The notes under the pieces: generated by a model
Databases searched by the model: none
Seen by the model: the letters and a program-made list of their open reading frames with translations, nothing else
Told to the model about the DNA's origin: nothing
Origin: Collimonas fungivorans Ter331
Lineage (GTDB): Bacteria > Pseudomonadota > Gammaproteobacteria > Burkholderiales > Burkholderiaceae_D
Direction: 5' to 3'
Assembly (NCBI RefSeq): GCF_000221045.1
Contig: NC_015856.1
Span: 62,001-126,000 of the forward strand
DNA length: 64,000 nucleotides
Part shown: piece by piece, positions 25,357 through 33,357 of the stretch
Layout: each line of letters opens with the position of its first letter
Position numbering within the stretch: position 1 is the stretch's first letter
Made by a program: the position numbers and the translations under genes

Positions 25357-26339
25357 GCGTAGGAGAAAAATTGGCTAATATCGGTTATTTCGGCAAGATC
25401 CCCAGCCGCGGCGATTTCATCAAGGCCACCGACAACATGCCGTTGGTGTCCATCCTCGACGAATGGCTGGCGCAAGCGATGGACTTGCTGTCGGCCGAAC
25501 CGCGCTGGAAAATCGCTTACGATGCCGTCAGTCCGCTGCATTTCGCCTTCATCGGCCCGCGCAGCAAACGCGCCATCGCCGGCCACCTGATCGCCAGCAA
25601 CGACCAGGCTAACCGCCGTTTTCCTTTCCTCGCGGTCAGCACCATGGAAATCGACGAGCCGCAGGAATTCACCGCAAAGAGCCCGATGGCGTTCTCGCGC
25701 CTGTGGAACCGGCTGGAAAGCCAGGCTTCCGAAGTGGTGGCCGCCACCGATCCGGCGATCTCGCTGCAGAACCTGACCGCCACCGGCATTCCTTTGCAGC
25801 TGGGCAGCGGCGCTTATCACGCGGCTTTCACCGATTTCATGGAAATTCAGACCGTAGGCGGCCTGGAGAACATGCTGCACAGCGCCGGCTTCAAGGGGTC
25901 CTTGCGGCACCTGGTCCTGGCGCTGGGCATTTTGCTGCAGCCGGTGATGGCGAGTTCGTCGTCGCGTCTGGAAAAGAGTCTGGTGATGCCTTTGCCGGAC
26001 GACCCCATGTACCGCAACCTGGTGGCTTCCTACTGGCTGCACCTGATCACGCCTTTCCTGTTGCGCGGCAATTTCGAACTGGCCACCTTCGTGACCAAGA
26101 TCAACGACCGGCCATCCATGGTGATCGGCTTCAGCGGCGCTTCGCCGCGCACCCTGCAAGCCATCATGGATCCGCAGGTCGCGCTGGAGCACCATATTTC
26201 TTTCGAGGACGCCAGCTGGGTCGAAGAACAGGTCAAGTCGGATTACAGCATCACGAAGATCGCCAGCTACCTGGCGCAACCCACCCTATCTTTAAAATCG
26301 GCTCATGATTCGTTTCGTGACGCATTTATTGGAGCCTGA
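25353..26339 (+). CDS. tagF: T6SS accessory protein TagF
   Basis: 328 aa. The N-terminal half is the TagF (DUF2094) domain: 'GYFGKIPSRGDFI', 'WLAQAM' and 'FAFIGPRSKRAIAG' occur in the usual order. The C-terminal half is less conserved. In Pseudomonas TagF is a post-translational repressor that acts through Fha-type proteins. No Fha, PpkA or PppA gene is in this window, so it may act alone or with partners elsewhere. Starts inside the tssM stop (ATGA overlap), so translation is coupled. Confidence 0.93.
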   Translation: MSVGEKLANIGYFGKIPSRGDFIKATDNMPLVSILDEWLAQAMDLLSAEPRWKIAYDAVSPLHFAFIGPRSKRAIAGHLIASNDQANRRFPFLAVSTMEIDEPQEFTAKSPMAFSRLWNRLESQASEVVAATDPAISLQNLTATGIPLQLGSGAYHAAFTDFMEIQTVGGLENMLHSAGFKGSLRHLVLALGILLQPVMASSSSRLEKSLVMPLPDDPMYRNLVASYWLHLITPFLLRGNFELATFVTKINDRPSMVIGFSGASPRTLQAIMDPQVALEHHISFEDASWVEEQVKSDYSITKIASYLAQPTLSLKSAHDSFRDAFIGA

Positions 26340-26342
26340 CGC

Positions 26343-27125
26343 ATGCGTTATCTGAGCATTGCCCTGACATCGTTATTGGTGTCGAACCTGGCGCTGGCAC
26401 AAAATGTCGCGCCGCCCGTGGCTACCCCGAAACCGGGCCAGATCCTGGTCAGCGGCACGGTGCCGGACGAGGCCAGCAAGCAGAGCGCGCTGAGCAAGCT
26501 GCAGGAACTGTATGGCGCCGACCGCGTAGTCGACCAGATCTCGGTCGGTTCGGTGGTGTCGCCGGCCAACTGGAACGGTTATGTGCAGAAGCTGATCAGT
26601 CCGAGCCTGAAGCAGGTCAGCCGCGGCCAGCTGAAGATCGACGGCAATACCGTCACCATCAACGGCGAGGTCAGCAATGAAGCGCAGCGCCAGCAGATCG
26701 CCAGCGAAATCGCCGGCAACCTGAATCCGACTTACACCGTCAAGAACGGCTTGCGGGTTTCTGCCTCGGAGCAGAACGTCCTGGACCAGACCTTGGCCAA
26801 CCGCACCATCGAATTCGAAAGCGGGCAAGCCACGCTGACGCCGTCGGGCATGCGCATCCTTGACGAAATGTCGGCTGCGCTGCTGAAGGTGAAAGACAAG
26901 AAAGTGGAAATCATCGGCCATACCGACAACCAGGGCTTGCGGGCGCGTAACGTCTCGCTGAGCAAGGCGCGCGCTGATGCGGTGAAGGATTACCTGGCGC
27001 AGAAGGGCATCAATCCGGACAGCGTCGTGACTTCAGGCCAGGGCCCGGACCGGCCGATCATGACCAACGATACCGCCGACGGCCGCTCGCGCAACCGTCG
27101 TATCGAGTTCCGGGTCTCGCAGTAA
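26343..27125 (+). CDS. OmpA-family cell-wall-binding protein of the T6SS
   Basis: 260 aa with a signal peptide ('MRYLSIALTSLLVSNLALAQ'), a middle part of about 120 aa that looks like one or two BON-type folds, and a C-terminal OmpA domain from about residue 155 ('IEFESGQATLTPSG', 'EIIGHTDNQG', 'NRRIEF'). OmpA domains bind peptidoglycan. TssL in this cluster lacks such a domain, so this protein probably anchors the membrane complex to the wall in trans. Fourth gene of the tagX unit, three bases after tagF. Confidence 0.9.
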   Translation: MRYLSIALTSLLVSNLALAQNVAPPVATPKPGQILVSGTVPDEASKQSALSKLQELYGADRVVDQISVGSVVSPANWNGYVQKLISPSLKQVSRGQLKIDGNTVTINGEVSNEAQRQQIASEIAGNLNPTYTVKNGLRVSASEQNVLDQTLANRTIEFESGQATLTPSGMRILDEMSAALLKVKDKKVEIIGHTDNQGLRARNVSLSKARADAVKDYLAQKGINPDSVVTSGQGPDRPIMTNDTADGRSRNRRIEFRVSQ

Positions 27126-27132
27126 ACAGCTT

Positions 27133-28218
27133 CTAGTTTTCGTCGTTCTGCTGGTTGCCGTGCAGTCCGAGCAGTTCTTCCACGTGCGCCAGCGAGCCGG
27201 GATCCTTGATGACCGTGCGCAGCCAGTGATGCAGCGGCAGGTCGCCCCAGCTGGCGGCCTTGTCCGCCAGGTAGGCGACCGGGCTGTGGGGCTCGGTGCG
27301 GCGGAAAAAATCGGCCACATGGCGCAGTTGCGCCAGGGCCTGGGCGCGGTTCTGTATCGGACCGTTCAGCGTGGCCTGTGCTTGCTCCACCTTGCTTACC
27401 TCCTGCTGCACCGTGGGTGCGGTTTGTGTTTCGTTGCTGGCTTTCGGCGCGCTGCCTGTATTGACCCCGGCTTCCTGGGCGAAGCGGGTAATGACCGCAA
27501 TCACATTTTCCAGGGTGTCCTTGGCTGCTGAAAAAGCCGGGCCATCGTCACCCACGCGGAAATCGATCGACTTTTCCAGCTGCAGCAGCGCTTGCTGGCA
27601 CAAGCTGGCATCGGCCAATAATTTTTCATAAAACTTCGGCGACGATTTGCGTTTTGCCGCTTCGATGTCGGCCAGCTTGACGCCTTCGCTGTTGACGCTC
27701 TCGCCGTTGGCCCTGTCGCGTTCTTCACTGGCTGCTCGGATGCGCGCCGATTCGAAATCGACGGTGGAAAAAGCGGTGCCGCGGCCTTCCGTGATCGGGA
27801 TTTCGCGGATCAGGTGCACCGAGCGCGACAACAGCCAGCTCAGATTGCCGACCCGCAATTCCTGGTCGTCGTCATCCGGCACCGGATGCAAGCTTTCCCA
27901 ATACCTGTCGCTCAAGCCGGCCAGCAGCAGGTAACCGTCGGCCAGGCCGCCGAAATGGCGCACCTTGGCGTTGGCTTCCGCCAGCCAGACCGCCAGCCGC
28001 AGATCCTTGCTCTGGGTTTCGATCAGCCGCGCGCAATTGTCGACGACGAAACCCCAGTCCGCCTCCTTGAGCTCGGTGACCCATTCGCCTTGATCGAGCG
28101 ACGGATCGTCAAAGCGCCGGGCGTTGGCAATCGCATCCAGGTCGCTTGAGAAAGACAGGTCGGCGCCGCACGGTGCGGCGTCGCTGACAGGATTGAGTAA
28201 TTGATCGACAGAAAACAT
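27133..28218 (-). CDS. tssA: T6SS cap/assembly protein TssA
   Basis: About 361 aa. N-terminal ImpA-related domain ('PCGADLSFSSDLDAI', 'DLRLAVWLAEANAK', 'WESLHPVPDDDD') and a C-terminal part with 'EPHSPVAYLADKAASWGDLPLHHWL'. TssA binds the baseplate and tail tip and helps prime and polymerise sheath and Hcp tube. The ATG at 28218 is the family start; a longer frame to 28302 adds unrelated residues. No strong ribosome site is visible. It converges on the OmpA gene with only 7 bases between, and is divergent to the TPR gene at 28572. Confidence 0.92.
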   Translation of the reverse strand: MFSVDQLLNPVSDAAPCGADLSFSSDLDAIANARRFDDPSLDQGEWVTELKEADWGFVVDNCARLIETQSKDLRLAVWLAEANAKVRHFGGLADGYLLLAGLSDRYWESLHPVPDDDDQELRVGNLSWLLSRSVHLIREIPITEGRGTAFSTVDFESARIRAASEERDRANGESVNSEGVKLADIEAAKRKSSPKFYEKLLADASLCQQALLQLEKSIDFRVGDDGPAFSAAKDTLENVIAVITRFAQEAGVNTGSAPKASNETQTAPTVQQEVSKVEQAQATLNGPIQNRAQALAQLRHVADFFRRTEPHSPVAYLADKAASWGDLPLHHWLRTVIKDPGSLAHVEELLGLHGNQQNDEN

Positions 28219-28571
28219 AAATGACAAATCCAAATAAAAGTGATTCAAGCCGGCAAGCGGCGACGCTCTTGCGAGATATTCATCAGAATTTCCTTGGCAC
28301 AATCATACCCTAGCGTTTCAAAAAAGGAATCTAAGTTGCGCCCGTAATGTGGCGCAAACCCGGCATCGGCGATGCTGGACGGATATGTCGAAATGTCAAA
28401 GGAGATGTTTCCGTAGTAACATGTGTCCTGAGTGCATCCCCAAAAAAGCGTCGATATCCGGTATTTTCGCCAGTTGATGTCTGGCGCGGCGATTGTTATA
28501 TTTGCAATGACTGCGTTGTGCCTGTCTGTGTCTGCCCAGGTCTTAATATTTTCAGGAAAGTGAGTAAAGCT
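28219..28571. other. Divergent region between tssA and a TPR gene
   Basis: 353 bases that must hold promoters for both sides. TTGGCAC at 28294-28300 resembles the T6SS-associated motif but no matching -10 or sigma54 -12 element follows. I could not place promoters with confidence. Confidence 0.4.
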
Positions 28572-29135
28572 ATGAAGCTTTGGAAAACCAAGTTGGTTTG
28601 CAGTGTCGCTTTAACATGTTTGATGGTTCCATTCGCTGCGTCGGCTGCTCCCGCCGCCGCGCCAGTTGCTGCAGATGCGGCACAGAAAAGCGCGGCCGAC
28701 CAGGAAATCCAGGTGCTCAAGGACGTGGCGCAAGCCCGTCCGACCGAAAAAACGCCATGGGTGCGCATGACGCAGATCAAATACGACGCCGGCAGCTACG
28801 GCGATGCGGTGGCCTATGCATTGCAGGTATTGCAACGCGATCCGGCCGACAAGTACGCCAAAGGCGTGGTGGCGTTGGGCAGCCTCAAGCTGTCGATCAA
28901 GGCCCTGAACGACTTGAGCGCGCAAAGCGACTTGAACGGCGGCGTGCTCAGCGATGCCCAGAACCAGACAAAGCTGCTGCGCGAGAGCCTGGGCGAAACC
29001 GTGGTCGATCCGGCCGCGGTGGCCGACACCAAGCCTAAGGTGAGCCGTCCGCTGAAGAAAAAGGCGACGCGCGCTGCCAAGACCGCTACGCCGGATGCCA
29101 GCAGCGAGGGCAAGCCTTTCGGAGCGTTGCAATAA
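28572..29135 (+). CDS. Exported small TPR-like T6SS accessory protein (paralogue 1)
   Basis: 187 aa with a Sec signal peptide cleaved near 'AASA-AP'. The core (about 50-140) carries one or two TPR-like helix pairs: 'KTPWVRMTQIKYDAGSYGDAVAYALQVLQRDP', shown here by its ends KTPWVR and LQRDP. A lysine-rich tail ends in 'PFGALQ'. It is clearly paralogous to the lipoprotein at 47857-48453, which ends 'PFGSLQ'. Both stand at the edge of T6SS units, so a periplasmic scaffold or sensing role is likely, though unproven. The ATG at 28572 is chosen because only it begins the signal peptide. Confidence 0.75.
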   Translation: MKLWKTKLVCSVALTCLMVPFAASAAPAAAPVAADAAQKSAADQEIQVLKDVAQARPTEKTPWVRMTQIKYDAGSYGDAVAYALQVLQRDPADKYAKGVVALGSLKLSIKALNDLSAQSDLNGGVLSDAQNQTKLLRESLGETVVDPAAVADTKPKVSRPLKKKATRAAKTATPDASSEGKPFGALQ

Positions 29136-29268
29136 ACCGGCAAGTGTTAAATATTGCTTTTAAAGTAATTTAAGTACTACCGCGGTCCGGCTCAGCACGC
29201 CGGCCGCCACCTCGCCGCCGCTGTCACTCGCTGGTAACGCCAGCGCTGTAAATTATTGAGACATGGCG

Positions 29269-29296
29269 TTGCGACGGCCTCAAATACCGATATAAT
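29269..29296 (+). promoter_or_regulatory. Promoter for the vgrG1-RHS unit
   Basis: TTGCGA (29269-29274), 16-base spacer, TATAAT (29291-29296), about 135 bases before vgrG1. TCGGCAATAC at 29303-29312, near the expected transcription start, resembles the motif seen at other T6SS promoters. Confidence 0.5.
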
Positions 29297-29430
29297 TTCA
29301 GATCGGCAATACTTCTGCCGCATATTCGTTCCATCTGTTGTCACGGGCAAAGTCGACGTCCTCACCCAGGACCGTGGCTTAAATAGCTGCTCTATGCAAA
29401 GCCATTCCTTTTGCAAAACGGAGAATGCCA

Positions 29431-31674
29431 ATGTATCCAAACCCTTCTGCAATGCTGGCCCGGGTAGGCCGCTTCAACCAGGACCGGCGCCTGGTCCGGA
29501 TCAAGACCCCGTTGGATGCCGACCTGCTGCTGGTGCATCGGATGTACGGCAGCGAAGCATTGTCCAAGCCGTTCCAGCTGACGCTGGAATTGCTGTCGCC
29601 GTACGACCAGCTTGAACTCAAGCAGCTGGTCGGACAGCCGGTGCTGCTGACCATGCAGACCGCCGGCGACGAGCGCCATTTCCATGGTTTCGTGCAGGAA
29701 TTCAGCCGCACCGGCAGCGACGGCGGCCTGGCCACTTACCAGGCGCAGCTGGCGCCATGGTTTTCCTTCCTCGACTACGCCAGCAACTGCCGCGTGTTCC
29801 AGGACCAGTCGGTGCTCGATATCGCGCAGGAAGTGTTCAGCAAGTACGGCCAGCTGGCCGACTATCGCTTCGACCTGGTTGCCGGCCGCTATCCAAAACT
29901 GCCGTACTGCGTGCAGTACAACGAATCCGATTTCACTTTCGTTTCGCGCCTGCTGGAAGATGCCGGGATCTACTACAGCTTCGAGCACAGCGAGAGCGGC
30001 CACAAGCTGGTGCTGGCCGACGACTCCACCCAATGCAAGCCGCTGGAAGGCGACGCCACCGTGCGTTTCCAGCCCAACCAGGAATTGCAGGCCAGCGACG
30101 TGCTGGACGACTGGCGGCCGCGGCGCCGGGTCGGGCCCTCGGTGCACAGCATCAAGAGTTTCGATTTCAAGCAGCCGCGCAATCCCCTCGCGGTCGAACT
30201 GAAGAATGATGCGCCGCGCGGCACCCTGCCGCAGTTCGAACACTATGCTTACGATGGTGCGGCCAGTTACGGCAACAGCTCGGTCGGCGAACAGCTGACC
30301 GCGGTGCGGGCCGAGGAAGCCGGCTGGCAGACCAAGGTGTTTGAGGGAGCCGGCACTACCCGGGTGCTGGCGATCGGCCGTTATTTCGACCTCAGCGGCC
30401 ATTTCGAGCACGAGGACGACGACCAGACCGAACATCGCTTCACGGCGCTGCAGGTCAAGCACGATGCCCGCAACAATTTCTCCAGCGATTTCAGCGAAGC
30501 CCAGGATTGCATGTACCGGGTCGAGGTCAGCGCCTTGCGCCGCAAGATTCCCTACCGGCCCTTGCGCGAGACCGCCAAGCCGCGTATGCCGGGGCCGCAG
30601 ACGGCGACCGTGGTGGGACCGAAAGGCGAGGAGATCTGGCACGACAAATACGGCCGCGTGAAATTGCAGTTCCACTGGGACCGTCTGGGCCAGTTCAATG
30701 ACCAGAGCTCTTGCTGGGTGCGGGTCGCCAGCCCTTGGGCCGGCAGCGGCATGGGCGGGGTTTCGGCGCCGCGCGTCGGGCAGGAAGTGGTGGTTGATTT
30801 CCTCGACGGCAATCCGGACCGGCCTATCATCACCGGCCGCGTCTACAACGCCGACAACATGCCGCCGTTCGGCCAGGAAGTCAGCGGCATGCGCTCCAAG
30901 ACGGTGCGCGGCGGCGGCTTCAACGAAGTCACCATGCACGACACCGGCGGCAGCGAGCTGCTCAACATGCATGCCCAGCGCGACATGGCGGTGACGGTGC
31001 TGAACGACCATAACAGCACCGTCAAGAACAACAAGGCGACCAAGGTGGCCGTCAACCACAGCCTGAATGTCGGCGCCAACCAGGATATTTCGGTGGGTGG
31101 CAACCGCGGCGCAACGGTCACCGGCAACGATACCCGCACCGTCACCGGCACCTCCACCGCCACCGTTACCGGCGCGGTGACGCAAACCTACCAGGCAGGC
31201 CAGAAACGCACCATCACTGCCGCCGGTTATAACGAAAACATCACCGGCGACTACGGCAGCACCCTGGTCGGCAACTATAGCGGCAGCACCAGCGGCAACT
31301 GGAAGCGCGCCATCACCGGCACCGCCACCCGCACCATCACCGGTGCGGTCAGCGACACCATGCATGCCGGCCGCGAAGTGACGGTGACCGGCACCGACAA
31401 GCGTACCGTGACCGGCGCGGTGGAAGACGGCAATACCGGCGCGCGCCTGTTGTCCGTGACCGGCAACATGCAGCACGAAGTGTCCGGCACTCATAGCGTG
31501 TATTCCGGCTCCGACCAGACAATTACCTCGGGCAGCAAGGTTGATCTTATTGTCGGCGGCGCCGGCATCAGTATCGTAGGCAGCGAAATCGTCATCACCG
31601 CAGGCGGCTCGACCATCAAGATCAACGGCAGCGGCGTGTCGATCAACGGCAGCAAGATCAACCTGAACAGCTGA
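29431..31674 (+). CDS. vgrG: VgrG spike protein 1
   Basis: About 747 aa. Gp27-like and gp5 OB-fold parts fill residues 1-470 ('YNESDFTFVSRLLEDAGIYY', 'FHWDRLGQ', 'GMGGVSAPRVGQEVVV'), followed by a triple-stranded beta needle. The C-terminal 230 residues are full of short 'TVTG' and 'TITG' repeats, a regular beta-helix that should extend the spike. There is no DUF2345 domain and no separate toxin domain, so the cargo is the RHS protein two genes downstream. ATG 29431 is preferred over 29425 because ACGGAGA is six bases upstream of it. Confidence 0.95.
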   Translation: MYPNPSAMLARVGRFNQDRRLVRIKTPLDADLLLVHRMYGSEALSKPFQLTLELLSPYDQLELKQLVGQPVLLTMQTAGDERHFHGFVQEFSRTGSDGGLATYQAQLAPWFSFLDYASNCRVFQDQSVLDIAQEVFSKYGQLADYRFDLVAGRYPKLPYCVQYNESDFTFVSRLLEDAGIYYSFEHSESGHKLVLADDSTQCKPLEGDATVRFQPNQELQASDVLDDWRPRRRVGPSVHSIKSFDFKQPRNPLAVELKNDAPRGTLPQFEHYAYDGAASYGNSSVGEQLTAVRAEEAGWQTKVFEGAGTTRVLAIGRYFDLSGHFEHEDDDQTEHRFTALQVKHDARNNFSSDFSEAQDCMYRVEVSALRRKIPYRPLRETAKPRMPGPQTATVVGPKGEEIWHDKYGRVKLQFHWDRLGQFNDQSSCWVRVASPWAGSGMGGVSAPRVGQEVVVDFLDGNPDRPIITGRVYNADNMPPFGQEVSGMRSKTVRGGGFNEVTMHDTGGSELLNMHAQRDMAVTVLNDHNSTVKNNKATKVAVNHSLNVGANQDISVGGNRGATVTGNDTRTVTGTSTATVTGAVTQTYQAGQKRTITAAGYNENITGDYGSTLVGNYSGSTSGNWKRAITGTATRTITGAVSDTMHAGREVTVTGTDKRTVTGAVEDGNTGARLLSVTGNMQHEVSGTHSVYSGSDQTITSGSKVDLIVGGAGISIVGSEIVITAGGSTIKINGSGVSINGSKINLNS

Positions 31675-31697
31675 GACCTTATTGAAAGGACGCGAAC

Positions 31698-33344
31698 ATG
31701 GCGAAGAATCCTGTCGAAAAGCGCGTCGAGACCCTGCGCGACCTGTGGCTGGAGCACACCGAGGAGCCTCAGGTGCGGCTGCTGGTATGGCGCATTCCCG
31801 ATAATGCCGACCGCATGCTGCAAGCTTTTTTCGAGATGCAGCAGCATCCCGGCGACTGGACCACGCCGGACCTGTTCTTGCGCTTCGATGCGCCGTTCGA
31901 TACCGGCTTCGGCTACAGCCGAGCATTGCGCCAGGCCCTGGCCGACAGCTATGTCGACAGCAAGGACAGCCTGCGCGAGCAAGGGGTAACGGCAGACTGG
32001 CCGTTTTCCCGGCTGCCGCTTCACGATTCGGCTTCCGGCGTCATGGCCATGCTGTCTTCGTTTGCGCAGCATCACAAGGCGCAGCTGCCGCACTTGCGTT
32101 ATGTGAATGCGGTGCTGGCGCCGAACGGCGTGACCAGCCAGGATGGCTGGGAAGCGTGGCTGGATGCGGCGCTGCGCAGCCCGGGCCTGGCGCCGGACGG
32201 CGCAGGGGTGCGCTTGACATTGGTCGATACCTTGTCCGACAAGCGCTGGCAGACGCTGGCGCAGCGCCATGGCGCCAGCGTGCGCATAGTCGAAGCGCCG
32301 ATCGACATGTTCGATATCGCTCGCGAAACGGTGGCGCAGTCGGGGGGCTCCGGTCCGACGGTAGCCTATCGCCAGCTGCTCACCGATGTCATCACCCTGG
32401 TCGAAAAAGGCAGCGCTGCGCAAACCGCGGCGCGCGCCGAAAAAGCCATGCAGATCGCGCAGCGCGAGCGGTGGCCGGACCAGCAGGTAGTGCTGCAGAT
32501 GGCGGTCGCGGGCGCTTACGTAAAAGAAAAGAACTACGTCGACGCCATCAAGCGCTATCGCGACGCCCGTGAATGCGCCACCACGGCGGAACAGGACAAG
32601 CATCCGATGGCCGCCGACCTGATCATGCAAACCTGGTTTGGCGAAGCCGGCGTATGGCTGGTGGCGAAGCAGCCGGAAAAAGCGGCGCAAGCCTATCGCA
32701 GCGCCGCCGAGCAGGCACAGCGCGTGCCCAATCCCATGTTCGAAATCGAAGGTTTCCGCATGGCCGCCTGCAGTTATGCGCAAGCGCGGCAGGAAAAACT
32801 CGCGCGCGAACACGGCGCCCTGGCTCTGCGTGCTGCAAAAGCAATCGCTCCGGCCGAGCGCCCGCTCACCACCATGTCGCTGGCTTTGCAGGATTTGCTG
32901 CGGCTGCAGGATCCGGGCCGCACCGAAAAACTGGAGCGCAGCGCGGCCGATTACCAGGCTGCCATCGCCGCCGCCCACCTGCATGCCGAGCAACAGGCCG
33001 GCAAGCTGGGCGAGAAGCCGGCGCCGGCCGACCTGGAAAAGATAGAAACCGCCATGCACGCGCGTTTCGAAAGCAGCTTCCAGCGCCAGCGCCAGGAACG
33101 CGAACACCTGATCGCCGGCGGCGACGAATTCTTCCGTAAAGTGGTGGCGCTGGCGCGCGAACTGCTCAATCCGCTCTGGAACGGCCTGCCGGAGGTCAAG
33201 CATCCGCTCGACAAGGATGTCCCGGAATGGAGCGAGCCGCCGCAGTTCACCAATTTGCCCGACCCGGCCGGCGTGATCGACGCTGCCTCGGCCAATTCAA
33301 ACGCAGCCGCCAAAGCGCCGATAGGCGCCGCCGCGACCGCCTGA
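31698..33344 (+). CDS. TPR-like candidate adaptor between VgrG and RHS
   Basis: 548 aa, no signal or membrane helix. Residues about 1-200 form a distinct alpha/beta-like part ('VRLLVWRIPDNADRM', 'DLFLRFDAPFDTGFGY', 'ASVRIVEAPIDMFD'). Residues about 225-440 look like helical TPR-type repeats. The tail is alanine/proline-rich. It is none of the known cargo adaptors (DUF4123/Tap, DUF1795/EagR, DUF2169), yet sits exactly where such an adaptor is expected, 23 bases after vgrG1 and 13 before the RHS gene. From memory, related proteins recur beside VgrG/RHS genes without a tested function. A chaperone that loads the RHS toxin on the spike is the best inference. Confidence 0.65.
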   Translation: MAKNPVEKRVETLRDLWLEHTEEPQVRLLVWRIPDNADRMLQAFFEMQQHPGDWTTPDLFLRFDAPFDTGFGYSRALRQALADSYVDSKDSLREQGVTADWPFSRLPLHDSASGVMAMLSSFAQHHKAQLPHLRYVNAVLAPNGVTSQDGWEAWLDAALRSPGLAPDGAGVRLTLVDTLSDKRWQTLAQRHGASVRIVEAPIDMFDIARETVAQSGGSGPTVAYRQLLTDVITLVEKGSAAQTAARAEKAMQIAQRERWPDQQVVLQMAVAGAYVKEKNYVDAIKRYRDARECATTAEQDKHPMAADLIMQTWFGEAGVWLVAKQPEKAAQAYRSAAEQAQRVPNPMFEIEGFRMAACSYAQARQEKLAREHGALALRAAKAIAPAERPLTTMSLALQDLLRLQDPGRTEKLERSAADYQAAIAAAHLHAEQQAGKLGEKPAPADLEKIETAMHARFESSFQRQRQEREHLIAGGDEFFRKVVALARELLNPLWNGLPEVKHPLDKDVPEWSEPPQFTNLPDPAGVIDAASANSNAAAKAPIGAAATA

Positions 33345-33357
33345 AAAGGAAGCGTCC

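Noticed and set aside
28294-28310. Possible sigma54 promoter before the TPR gene (TTGGCAC)
   Set aside because: The -12 TTGC element is missing at the right distance.
31090-31480. Repeated DNA in vgrG1 that might be a repeat array
   Set aside because: The repeats are in frame, vary at the third base and encode TVTG/TITG units; no spacer-repeat order as in CRISPR.
29392-31926. Long open frame antisense to vgrG1 (844 codons)
   Set aside because: Its repeats are the reverse of the TVTG repeats of vgrG1, and the sequence has no recognisable domain.
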